This document shows, piece by piece, positions 1 to 6,014 of a stretch of DNA of 19,282 nt (the first letter of the stretch is position 1; the number at the start of each line of letters is the position of its first letter). The notes beneath the pieces are model-generated. The model did no database searches. It saw nothing but the letters and a program-made list of their open reading frames with translations, and was not told where the DNA came from. The position numbers and the translations under genes are program-made. Origin of the DNA: Gallionella sp. UBA4737 (GTDB taxonomy: Bacteria; Pseudomonadota; Gammaproteobacteria; Burkholderiales; Gallionellaceae); NCBI GenBank assembly GCA_002403995.1, contig DHIV01000126.1:1-19282 (forward strand), read 5' to 3'.

Positions 1-4
1 GCAT

Positions 5-33
5 CGACCGGTTGAATCCGCAGCACGAAGCAG
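5..33 (+). repeat. 29-bp direct repeat, left copy
   Basis: This stretch begins CGACCGGTTGAAT and recurs in the same orientation at 7567-7595 with 3 mismatches in 29 positions. The two copies bracket the accessory half of the window; the right copy lies just beyond the end of glmM. It could be a dispersed repeat or an island boundary. Nothing else was recognised in 1-189 except a 9-bp inverted repeat (ATTAGGCAT at 49-57, its complement at 98-106). Confidence 0.6.
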
Positions 34-189
34 CCCTTCTATCGATGTATTAGGCATACCCGTAAGCGGCTGTTCGTAGATATATTCAGTGCTTCTCATG
101 CCTAATTTCCGAGACAACGTTACCCAGTATCCAAGCAAAAATAACCGCCCTATGTACGGGTTCAATTTTCTCGCCTAATCCATTTCCGC

Positions 190-576
190 TTACGTCTTGC
201 CACAGGCGATTTTCCAAAGCGTTTCATTAATAGACTTGGGTACATCGGGGTTCCAATTGTTAGCGACAGTGTTGCCATACAAAATTTTGCCCTCACCCAT
301 ATTTCCAGAGTACCAATAGAAAGCAAGTGTTCGCGATTGTTTTTCTTTGCAGTCGTATTCGTCCAGTGACTTTGACGACTTGAACGATATTTTACCGACG
401 ACCTCAGCAATATCGGTGTCATATAGACTCAGCATTTCCTCGTAGTTTCCAACCTTGCGAATAGTGGCTGGATCGGCAAAAATTGTAGAGTAATCATTGC
501 CACCAACATCAATCCACTCCGCCGTCGCATTACTGCTCACGACAGCCAGTATCAGCATCAAAATGAATTTTCGCAT
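190..576 (-). CDS. Exported surface-adhesin-E-like small protein
   Basis: A 128-residue protein beginning with a clear signal peptide (MRKFILMLILAVVSSNATA, then EWIDVGG). The mature part has the layout of the adhesin-E-like family of small exported proteins: an opening W-I-x-V-G segment, a DxxTIRK-like strand, a central stretch about a changing cellular state, and a C-terminal 'W..AC' ending with paired cysteines (C at YDCKEKQ and IACGKT). An ATG lies 12 bases further upstream (588), but the ATG at 576 is preceded by GGGG at good spacing and starts exactly at the signal peptide, so it is preferred. The gene lies downstream of the broken HNH gene on the same strand, about 60 bases away, and may share its transcript. 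The family assignment is from memory of the fold pattern and is tentative; export is well supported. Confidence 0.65.
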   Translation of the reverse strand: MRKFILMLILAVVSSNATAEWIDVGGNDYSTIFADPATIRKVGNYEEMLSLYDTDIAEVVGKISFKSSKSLDEYDCKEKQSRTLAFYWYSGNMGEGKILYGNTVANNWNPDVPKSINETLWKIACGKT

Positions 577-637
577 TGCAGACCCCATATTTTTTACAGG
601 TGTTTTTTGACACTATTTACCCGATTGTTCCCTTCGC

Positions 638-1086
638 TCATTCCGTTTTGTCTTTCTGCTTTGCGGCTTCTTTGGTTTGCCACTGCATTTTGCTTGGAGC
701 ATCTGCTCCACCACGCTTTAACGGCTTAACATCTATCACATAGCCTGGACACGCACCGCTAGACTTCCCTGTTGATGGGCACGGGGCTGATGCTTGAAAT
801 CATTTTTTGCTTGTTGACTACGAGCAATTTTGCCGTGAGAGTCACGCTTTACGCCTTGTGCATAGCTGCTGTTGTGATGAGTTATTTGCGGTGTGCTGTG
901 TTGTGAGCATGGAGTGCTTAAATGTGCGTGGCTTGAATGTGTACCGATAACGTGGCTTCTCCCACTATGACTTCCACTGCTATTACTTCCACCATGTCCA
1001 TGCGCCATTGCCAGAGGAGACAAGGAAAGGGATGCAGCAAGGGTAAGGGGAAAGATGATGCTTTTCAAATTCACTTTCGCTAACAC
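638..1086 (-). pseudogene. Broken HNH-endonuclease-like exported protein (frameshift, lost active-site residues)
   Basis: The first frame (736-1086, GTG start) encodes a signal peptide, a Ser/His-rich linker and then V-K-R-D-S-H-G-K-I-A-R-S, the conserved entry into a family of small HNH-nuclease proteins. That frame then turns into unrelated residues and stops. In the -1 frame the lost C-terminus is readable down to a TGA at 638: PCPSTGKSSGACPGYVID, then VKPLKRGGADAPS, then MQWQT. One base missing near the G4 run at 783-786 (C4 on the coding strand) explains the shift. In addition the family's D-H pair reads D-V here (one codon, the His, is absent) and the later N of S-N-M-Q-W is K. The two metal-binding positions are therefore gone, so this is decay rather than only a sequencing slip. 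The start overlaps the end of the Sel1 gene by 7 bases; a second GTG at 1074 is also possible. Confidence 0.75.
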
Positions 1087-1586
1087 CCCTTGAATTTATT
1101 TGCAGTGCATTTCTTGGCGAGTTGCCGTGCTTCTGCAATTTGGTCGGCAGTCATTTTCTTCTCTATTGAATGACGATGGCTGGCCGCCATTTTCTTTAAT
1201 TCACCATCAGTAGCTTTGGTAATAGCAATGGTTAGCCATTTATATGCCTGAGTGTTATCTTGCAAAACACCTTGCCCATTTTCAAACATCATTCCAAGGT
1301 CGAGTTGCGCAAAAGGATTGCCCTGTTTTGCAGCCAGTCGATACCATGTTACTGCTTCCAAGTAGTCTTGTGGAACGCCTTGTCCACGGTAATACATCAT
1401 TCCAAGGTTGATTTGAGCTTCAGAGTCCCCTTTCTCTGCCAGAGACCTGAATATCATTGCCGCTTTTTCATAATCTCCAGCATCAAATGCATCTTCCGCA
1501 TCTGATAACCGAACAGCTATTGCTTGTCCGGTTAATGAGAATATAAACGCACAAACAAACAGCATGTTTTTCAGCATTTGAATCAT
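1080..1586 (-). CDS. Exported Sel1-repeat (TPR-like) protein
   Basis: A 168-residue protein with an N-terminal signal peptide (about residues 1-24, ending QAIA) and Sel1-like helical repeats. The clearest run is from residue 40 to 125: GDYEKAAMIFRSLAEKG, then AQINLGMMYYRGQGVPQD, EAVTWYRLAAKQG, and AQLDLGMMFENGQGVLQD. Sel1 repeats form a solenoid used for protein-protein contacts, here probably in the periplasm. The C-terminus carries a Lys-rich helix and two cysteines (KKC..KGC). The ATG at 1586 overlaps the stop of the IHF-like gene as ATGA and has GGGAGA just upstream, so translation of the two genes is probably coupled. Its own end overlaps the start of the broken HNH gene. The specific partner is unknown. 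Confidence 0.85.
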   Translation of the reverse strand: MIQMLKNMLFVCAFIFSLTGQAIAVRLSDAEDAFDAGDYEKAAMIFRSLAEKGDSEAQINLGMMYYRGQGVPQDYLEAVTWYRLAAKQGNPFAQLDLGMMFENGQGVLQDNTQAYKWLTIAITKATDGELKKMAASHRHSIEKKMTADQIAEARQLAKKCTANKFKGC

Positions 1587-1906
1587 TTCTCCCGAAAAAC
1601 TTTCACATTTAAGAACTCATGTTCATGCTCGACATTTACCCTCTCCCGTAACTCGTTGCCCGGCTTGAAATGCACCGCACGCTTTTCCGGTACATCAACT
1701 ATCTCACCTGTCTTAGGATTGTGACCCAACCTTGCTGGCTTGATAGGGGTACTAAAAGCACCAAATCCCCTGATTTCGACTCTGCCGCCTTGAACCAATT
1801 GATTAACGATGGAGTCAATAAGGGTTGTGGCGACAAGCTGCACATCCGAAGCCGTGAGCTGGGGATGCTTGTCTGCGAGATTAGAAATTTGTTCTGAGCG
1901 GAGCAT
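1583..1906 (-). CDS. IHF-beta-like / HU-family DNA-binding protein (accessory copy)
   Basis: A small histone-like protein of the HU/IHF fold. The N-terminal helices (SEQISNLADKHPQLTASDV) match the IHF-beta style, followed by the family signature VEIRGFGAF (about residues 43-51) and the DNA-intercalating beta-arm with L-G-H-N-P-K-T-G-E (60-68, Pro at the tip), then HFKPGNELRERVN. A C-terminal extension of about 16 residues (VEHEHEFLNVKVFREK) goes beyond the usual end. The ATG at 1906 lines up with normal IHF-beta starts; a GTG at 1936 would add ten residues with no better ribosome site. It is not in the usual rpsA-ihfB setting, so it is likely an accessory paralogue. It leads a minus-strand unit with overlapping Sel1 and HNH-like genes. 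Confidence 0.88.
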   Translation of the reverse strand: MLRSEQISNLADKHPQLTASDVQLVATTLIDSIVNQLVQGGRVEIRGFGAFSTPIKPARLGHNPKTGEIVDVPEKRAVHFKPGNELRERVNVEHEHEFLNVKVFREK

Positions 1907-2056
1907 CAGGGCTTGGACAAAATGTGGACTTTGCACTATATCAAAAAAGTTACCGGATACAGAGTCGAAATAATGTGGTTACATTGTTGGAGTACATTAC
2001 CAGCTCACACCCTTTTTAAATTGGGCTTTGATCATGAAAATAGCAAGGAGAAGATC

Positions 2057-2440
2057 ATGAAAAAATTATTACTTGTTGCATTTCTTGCAATCATTTCGAC
2101 CGCTCCGGCTTACGCTGAAGGTGGTCATGGCGGTAGAGGGCATTACGGTGGCGGTCATGGCGGTGGTTGGGGTTGGGGAGGTGGTTGGATCTTTCCGGCT
2201 CTGATAGGCGGCGCTATCGTTTATGACCTGTCCCAGCTACCTCCTGTATATGTGCAGCCTGCACCGGCTTATGCTCCCGGAGTTGCGCCCTCACCGGTAC
2301 CGTATTGGTATTTCTGTGCTGCCGCCAATGCTTATTACCCATATGTGGCTTCGTGCCCCGGCGGATGGCAAGCCGTTCTGGCTACTCCACCTCCCCCCGC
2401 TACTTTACCAAGTGCACCGTATGGTGCTCCGCCACAGTAA
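2057..2440 (+). CDS. Gly/Pro-rich exported protein with YPYV..CPGGW motif
   Basis: A 127-residue protein with a clear signal peptide (MKKLLLVAFLAIISTAPAYA). After it come a Gly/His/Trp-rich stretch (GGHGGRGHYGGGHGGGWGWGG), one hydrophobic segment (IFPALIGGAIVYDL), a Pro-rich linker, and a C-terminal block Y-W-Y-F-C ... Y-Y-P-Y-V-A-S-C-P-G-G-W followed by a proline tail. This Cys-containing block is seen in many small exported or outer-membrane-associated proteins of Proteobacteria whose function is unknown. The start is set by AAGGAG seven bases before the ATG at 2057; longer in-frame versions upstream lack a signal peptide at their start. The gene is divergent from the IHF-like gene across about 150 bases. 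Confidence 0.8.
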   Translation: MKKLLLVAFLAIISTAPAYAEGGHGGRGHYGGGHGGGWGWGGGWIFPALIGGAIVYDLSQLPPVYVQPAPAYAPGVAPSPVPYWYFCAAANAYYPYVASCPGGWQAVLATPPPPATLPSAPYGAPPQ

Positions 2441-2519
2441 ATAAAGTGGACACATATCTTGGTGTTAGCGGCTAATCGTTATTCAAAGCCACAAGCTAGG
2501 GATTGTTCGAATACTGACT

Positions 2520-2639
2520 CTATTTCACGTTAAGCACCCCCACGATAACCACAAAGATCAAAACCCAGCCCCAGCCAGTTACACCAGTTCGTGCAATCGT
2601 TTTCATTGGAAGCGTTATTGGTTTTTCATCAATAGCCAT
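2520..2639 (-). CDS. Possible 39-residue single-span membrane protein
   Basis: A short reading frame, ATG at 2639 to TAG at 2520. It begins MAIDEKPITLPMKTIARTG and continues with one strongly hydrophobic segment (WGWVLIFVVIVGVLNV) ending in Lys. The polar, basic N-terminus followed by a single span is a normal small-membrane-protein layout. There is no good Shine-Dalgarno site; the upstream frame ends with a TAG directly before this ATG, so coupling to a 33-codon frame at 2640-2741 is conceivable. It lies just past the attC site of the DUF488 cassette. Not recognised as a family. Confidence 0.4.
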   Translation of the reverse strand: MAIDEKPITLPMKTIARTGVTGWGWVLIFVVIVGVLNVK

Positions 2640-2762
2640 CTAGTTGATCTGCGGGTGTAGGGCTCCAAGAAATGGCAGGAGCAAGTTCGCTGCCCAAAAG
2701 CGGAAGTTCGTGAAGGGCGGTTTTCGACACAAACCTGTCATTGATTTTTCCGCAAAGCGGTC

Positions 2763-2822
2763 AGTGAACGCCTGAATTAAGCCGAGCCGCGAAGCGGCTT
2801 CAGCTTAAATGAATTGTTAGAT
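2763..2822 (-). other. Integron attC recombination site (59-base-element type)
   Basis: Read on the minus strand this 60-bp site begins ATCTAAC (perfect R'' core, RYYYAAC), which contains the TAA stop of the DUF488 gene, and ends near GTTCACT (degenerate R'). Between them is an imperfect inverted repeat (AACAATTCATTTAAGC against GCTTAATTCAGGCGTT) closed by a perfect AGCCGC-TTC-GCGGCT hairpin. This is the layout of attC sites that follow genes in integron cassettes. Only the last three bases of the outer R' core depart from consensus (GTTRRRY), which fits a cassette inserted in a non-integron target. Confidence 0.75.
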
Positions 2823-3223
2823 GCCATAGGGATAGCGTCTACGAAGCCTGATTGTGTTCCCGAGATACTCTTTGAGCACGACGGCATGGCTATGCTCCTT
2901 GTCCTTTGCGCCGTAGACAAATGTAACCAAGCCGCGACGTACATGCACTTTGAGCTGCTCGACAGCCTCAGGGTTGCTGCGGAGTTCCAGAAAGTAACGA
3001 TCTCGAAACTCGATCCACCTTGACGGGTCGTGGCCAAACCACTTTCGGAGAGGCGTGCTGGGCGCGATATCCTTGAGCCACAAATCGATATGCGCCGAGT
3101 TCTTGGACACTCCTCTCGGCCAGAGCCGGTCCACAAGAATCCGGAACCCGTCACTGGGCTCGGGTGCTTCGTATGCGCGTTTCAAAAGGATGTCCATCAG
3201 CGCGTTCCTGCGTTAATTTCTAA
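2769..3223 (-). mobile_element. Lone integron gene cassette (455 bp) carrying a DUF488 gene
   Basis: On the minus strand the cassette runs from the G^TT of GTTAGAA (3218-3224) to the G of the attC end (2769). It contains a 5' leader of about 26 bases, one gene, and an attC site overlapping its stop codon: the usual compact structure of a gene cassette. If circularised, its junction would read GTTAGAA, close to the GTTRRRY core. No integrase gene and no second attC were found in the window, so this is either the edge of an array, a secondary-site insertion, or a relic. Confidence 0.6.
2817..3197 (-). CDS. DUF488 / YeaO-like family protein
   Basis: A 126-residue protein of the widespread DUF488 (YeaO-like) family. 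Visible conserved blocks are the opening IxLKRAYEAP-like strand, D-G-F-R-I-L-V-D-R-L-W-P-R-G (about 16-29), W-L-K-D-I-A-P-S-T-P-L-R-K-W-F (40-54), and V-T-F-V-Y-G-A-K-D near 91-99. The biochemical role of the family is not established. The last residues after KEYL (GNTIRLRRRYPYGI) are an extension that runs up to the attC core, whose TAA supplies the stop. The ATG at 3197 is preceded by GCAGGAA, a reasonable ribosome site. Its carriage on a cassette marks it as horizontally acquired. Confidence 0.85.
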   Translation of the reverse strand: MDILLKRAYEAPEPSDGFRILVDRLWPRGVSKNSAHIDLWLKDIAPSTPLRKWFGHDPSRWIEFRDRYFLELRSNPEAVEQLKVHVRRGLVTFVYGAKDKEHSHAVVLKEYLGNTIRLRRRYPYGI

Positions 3224-3259
3224 CGTAGAAGTGAGGGGGCGATGAGCAAAACTAACGAA

Positions 3260-3278
3260 CCAAAAGCGCAGCTTTTGG
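3260..3278. repeat. Perfect 8-bp hairpin in cassette flank
   Basis: CCAAAAGC and GCTTTTGG are perfect complements separated by three bases. The hairpin lies between the cassette boundary and the remnant flavoprotein gene. No run of T follows in either direction, so it is not a typical terminator; it may be a cruciform-forming dispersed sequence. Confidence 0.4.
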
Positions 3279-3332
3279 CGATCCCCTTGACTGCCGGGCC
3301 AGGCGCGTTTTTGCCAGGCTCGCCGATAAACT

Positions 3333-3597
3333 TAATAGAGCGTGTCTCGCTGTGTTGCCGGCAGTTCTCGGTCATATTTCTCTCCGTCTATTTGTGCGTT
3401 AGTGAGAGCCGCCAATATCGTGCCAGCACTTGGTACATCAGGTTTCATATCTTGTGAAACGGTTGCCACAACTTTGAGCGTTGAATTGCACGGGCACATT
3501 GAAAGAAGGCCTTTTCAACGTTGACGATGATCACGCATGGCACAATGCAGAGCTTCGCTAACTTCCACTTTCCATAACGGCATTTTATTTCCTTCAA
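3333..3597 (-). pseudogene. Remnant C-terminus of a pyridoxamine-5'-phosphate-oxidase-like flavoprotein
   Basis: Two adjacent minus-strand frames together give the tail of an FMN-binding PPOX-type protein. The first frame reads about KLAKLCIV, then VNVEKAFFQCARAIQRSKLWQP, the typical segment with an H/Q-C-A-K/R and R-S-x-L-W motif. It then stops early. The next frame, entered near 3458-3465, continues D-V-P-S-A-G-T-I-L-A-A-L-T and G-E-K-Y-D-R-E-L-P-A, ending in TLY and a TAA at 3333. The N-terminal FMN domain is absent; the gene upstream is unrelated. This is a truncated and frameshifted relic. The family call is by recalled motif; the frames fitting end to end make it fairly convincing. Confidence 0.6.
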
Positions 3598-3598
3598 A

Positions 3599-4108
3599 TC
3601 AACCGGATGTTTGCAAGACCTTCACGGCTATCTTCAACTGCCCCGCAATCGTTTCGACAGAGCCAATGAGCTTCTCACCTTCCCCCTTATCGCCCGGCTC
3701 TGACAGTGGATGATGCTGCAACACAGACTCGGAAAATTCATGCAAGGTTTTGTAGTGGCTGTCTGTATCGTGCTGCAAAGGCTTGGGATTGACCGCCTGA
3801 AAATACAGCACCCCGCCGCGCAATGCGATCGCCAACAAATAGAAACTCAGGCCCCTTGAAAAGACCTTTGGATCGCGCACTTCAAAATATTGTGTAGGCA
3901 GATCGCGTTCAGGCAGATGCGATTGGACAAACTGCTTGGCGATCTGTTCGATGAAGGTTTGCGCGCGGTTGAGTTGCGGCGCAAGGGTGATGTGGTACTG
4001 TCCGGGACGCTGGATAATGACTGGGGTCTCCAATATCACGGGCCTTGCACGGCGTATTGTCAGGACTATAAGGGTAATGATAGTGATTAATAATAGCGAT
4101 TCGCCCAT
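3599..4108 (-). CDS. Membrane-anchored protein of unknown function
   Basis: A 169-residue protein with an N-terminal membrane span (about residues 4-18, LLLITIITLIVLTI) followed by positive residues (RRAR), which suggests a cytoplasmic soluble part (N-out) anchored to the inner membrane. The remaining 140 residues are soluble, with mixed alpha/beta character: a strand-like PVIIQRPGQYHITLAPQLNRAQTFIEQIAKQF, a later hydrophobic stretch (GLSFYLLAIALRGGVLYFQAV), and a C-terminal helix (LIGSVETIAGQLKIAVKVLQ). No catalytic motif was recognised. The ATG at 4108 has only a weak upstream GAG. Codon use and length suggest a real gene. Its stop lies at the start of the flavoprotein remnant. Confidence 0.65.
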   Translation of the reverse strand: MGESLLLITIITLIVLTIRRARPVILETPVIIQRPGQYHITLAPQLNRAQTFIEQIAKQFVQSHLPERDLPTQYFEVRDPKVFSRGLSFYLLAIALRGGVLYFQAVNPKPLQHDTDSHYKTLHEFSESVLQHHPLSEPGDKGEGEKLIGSVETIAGQLKIAVKVLQTSG

Positions 4109-4327
4109 ATTTCAACTCTAAAAGAAGGGAGCTTGTTCCCTGGTTATATACAGTTAACTTTTTCACGCCGAGCGGCACGACTGGGTACACCGGTTCCTTC
4201 CATCCACTTCTTGATGCGCTAGTAGAAAAAGTATCTTCATCAGCACATAGTGCAGCGAATTAAAATGACCTGATGGGAGTCAGCCTCTTCTGATAGTGCG
4301 GTCAGGGCAAGGTTAACCGATGCGTAT

Positions 4328-4420
4328 CTATTTATCGGACTTACCGGTAAAAATTATCATCAAGGCCAATATAAAAAATGGTGTGAAGACAAACAACATA
4401 CCAACCCATGTAATCAACAC
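4328..4420 (-). CDS. 30-residue membrane protein with strong ribosome site
   Basis: A GTG start at 4420 opens a 30-residue protein (MLITWVGMLFVFTPFF, then ILALMIIFTGKSDK) that is one long hydrophobic segment with a short basic tail, so it would span the inner membrane once. A GGAGG lies seven bases upstream, much the best Shine-Dalgarno site in this region. A longer in-frame version starting at 4627 would add 69 residues of low-complexity, non-conserved-looking sequence and lacks this site. The protein is too short for standard gene callers. Function unknown; small membrane proteins often bind and tune larger membrane complexes. Confidence 0.55.
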   Translation of the reverse strand: MLITWVGMLFVFTPFFILALMIIFTGKSDK

Positions 4421-4427
4421 GATAAAA

Positions 4428-4432
4428 CCTCC
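4428..4432 (-). promoter_or_regulatory. Strong Shine-Dalgarno site of the 30-residue membrane protein
   Basis: GGAGG on the minus strand, seven bases from the GTG at 4420. It decides the start of the short membrane protein, since no comparable site precedes the longer in-frame ATG at 4627. Confidence 0.6.
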
Positions 4433-4627
4433 AAAATAATTTATGGGGCTGCGTACATCACGGCAGTTTTTTAATTTCAATTGCAGAGTAAATAATATAT
4501 CATATTGTGATATATTGTCCAGCCTGTAGATATCCGTCGAATGGTGCCAGTTGAACAGTAATAAGATTAAGTAGCCCATGCGGATGGAAAATAAGTCATC
4601 AGATGGCGGCACAATGCGCCCTCTCAA

Positions 4628-4789
4628 AATCTATAGCAATAAAGCTGCGACGGCGATGCCTTTATGCAAGGACTTGATAGACTAGCGATGCTAGTCCGTG
4701 GTGACTTTCCTGTTACTTGAGGGGGTGAATACCTAGCAAAACAGTGCCCAATGGGAAATGGGCGGCACCGTTACTATTAATAAAATGAT
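4628..4789. other. Gene-free stretch with two hairpins
   Basis: No coding frame was seen here. There is a perfect 7-bp hairpin (GACTAGC at 4680-4686, loop GAT, GCTAGTC at 4690-4696) and a second structure with alternative stems (GTGCC 4744-4748 with GGCAC 4764-4768; GCCCA 4746-4750 with TGGGC 4759-4763). Between them lies a purine-rich GAGGGGGTGA. It could hold a small RNA or a leader for the plus-strand frame that follows, but no known RNA family was recognised. Confidence 0.3.
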
Positions 4790-5149
4790 GTGTTAAGACT
4801 ACATATGCACCGCATTACTTACTATACGATAGTCCCACGGATGACTCCTCGAATCTCCTCTTCGTTGCTCCATCAGGATGAAAAGAGCGACGTCTTTATA
4901 AGTCCACATATCAGACTTTGCGGCTATACCGCAATGGCTCATATAGACTCGGAATCTCTAGCACGAGCTTTCGCAGAAGCATGTACTCCATTTCTCCAAA
5001 AGCGCTACGGAATCGAGACGATGCTAATGATAGAAAGCCGCTGGGAAATCTCTGAAAGAGATAAAATACTAAAGCGAATCCAGGATGATTCAGAGATTAT
5101 TCGTAAACGCTTGGCCACTGGGAATTTTTCACCTAACAAATCACGGTAA
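4790..5149 (+). CDS. Hypothetical protein, start uncertain
   Basis: An open frame of 119 residues from a GTG at 4790. The part that looks most protein-like is from the ATG at 4934 onward (MAHIDSESLARAFAEACTPF, then KRYGIET), which is helical and charged, with a likely coiled segment near the end (ISERDKILKRIQDD). The upstream 48 residues look like non-coding sequence. No strong ribosome site is seen before either start. It stands alone on the plus strand between the hairpin stretch and the MarR gene. Not recognised as a family; it may be a shadow frame. Confidence 0.35.
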   Translation: MLRLHMHRITYYTIVPRMTPRISSSLLHQDEKSDVFISPHIRLCGYTAMAHIDSESLARAFAEACTPFLQKRYGIETMLMIESRWEISERDKILKRIQDDSEIIRKRLATGNFSPNKSR

Positions 5150-5398
5150 AACACCTGCCATTCAATATGGGGAATGAATAAGCCGCGCGATGACGTTGGT
5201 GGCACCCGTACTGATTCTGCGCCCTCTAAGTCAACCAGCTTGGTTTATAAGGGAAGAATTGTTGGATTAGAATCATAGTGCGTGTGAAGATTACCGAATT
5301 TAAGCTCCTCCACCACATCCGGCATATACCCCGTTGATTTGAACTTGAAGGCGATCTCTCCGATAAACTTTCTGGAGCTTCTACTGGCAATTCCTGAA

Positions 5399-5821
5399 TC
5401 AGGATTCCATTCCCAATTCCTTTGCGCTAGGAATCTTGAAAACTCCTTGCAGGCCCAACAATTCATTACGGTGCGCACTCGCAATTTTTTTTACTAATTT
5501 GTTACCTTCTGGTGTGAGATATATCTCTACCTCGCGCCTGTCGACAGTGCCTTGCTGCCGATATAACAATCCCAGTTTTTCGCAACGCGAGGCTAAAGAT
5601 ACGACACCGTTATGGTGGGTTTGCAACCTCTGGGCAAGTTCGCCGATCGTCGCCCATTCACGACCTTTATATCCTTTGACATGAAGCAACAATAGATATT
5701 GCAGATTTGTGACGCCGAACTCATGTGTAATATCCTCGCTAAACCGCTCAAAAATACGCAGTTGATGACGGAATTCTGAGAGGACCTCAAATTCTTCTTT
5801 AGTGGGGATTTTTTTCGCCAT
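5399..5821 (-). CDS. MarR-family transcriptional regulator
   Basis: A 140-residue regulator with the MarR winged-helix fold. The N-terminal dimer helix is residues 5-30. Then come the H-x-x-x-L-R-I-F-x-R-F segment, the winged-helix region with A-T-I-G-E-L-A-Q-R-L (57-66), the recognition helix T-H-H-N-G-V-V-S-L-A-S-R-C-E-K-L-G-L (68-85), and the wing with D-R-R-E-V-E-I-Y-L-T-P-E-G (97-109), the conserved MarR 'DxRxxxxxLT' signature. MarR proteins are usually repressors released by a small ligand, often an aromatic acid. The ATG at 5821 is directly overlapped by a short palindrome (5823-5841) that may be its own operator. No obvious target gene is next to it: the IS element separates it from upstream DNA. 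Confidence 0.88.
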   Translation of the reverse strand: MAKKIPTKEEFEVLSEFRHQLRIFERFSEDITHEFGVTNLQYLLLLHVKGYKGREWATIGELAQRLQTHHNGVVSLASRCEKLGLLYRQQGTVDRREVEIYLTPEGNKLVKKIASAHRNELLGLQGVFKIPSAKELGMES

Positions 5822-5822
5822 G

Positions 5823-5841
5823 TTTATCGCAGATAGATAAA
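5823..5841. promoter_or_regulatory. Possible MarR autoregulatory operator
   Basis: TTTATC and GATAAA are perfect 6-bp complements separated by seven bases, placed one base before the MarR start codon. MarR proteins commonly bind inverted repeats at their own promoters. The half-sites are short and AT-rich, so chance is possible. Confidence 0.35.
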
Positions 5842-6000
5842 TGTCGCTGGGAAACTAACATTTTCCTTTTAAGAATTCATTGGAATAATCGTTTGCTGTT
5901 ATCAGCATAACTTGCTTACTTCCTACGAAATCACTAGAAACTTTTTGATTGTTGTTCGTGCTTAGTTAGCAAAAACTATTCTCCCGTTCAAGCAACATAC

Positions 6001-6014
6001 ATGGACGCCCACTT
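6001..6014 (+). repeat. Inverted repeat of the IS element (transposase 3' side)
   Basis: ATGGACGCCCACTT; perfect reverse complement of 7383-7396. Confidence 0.85.

Noticed and set aside
736..820. Programmed -1 frameshift as the explanation for the split HNH-like gene
   Set aside because: No slippery heptamer is present at the junction, and the active-site His and Asn are also lost, which fits decay better.
3220..3375. A 51-residue minus-strand frame with GGAGAG before its ATG
   Set aside because: The same DNA reads better as the tail of the PPOX-type flavoprotein in another frame; the apparent ribosome site encodes part of that tail (GEKYD). It also crosses the cassette boundary.
3247..3410. 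A second, longer attC-like pair (CTAACG at 3252-3257 and CGTTAG near 3397-3402)
   Set aside because: Only the outer six bases pair well and the interval lies across the PPOX remnant; no consensus inner boxes were found.
5245..5484. Minus-strand frame overlapping the 3' end of the MarR gene
   Set aside because: Half of it is a shadow of MarR in another frame, and the rest (5245-5398) has no ribosome site or recognisable motif. The stretch 5150-5398 is left as non-coding.
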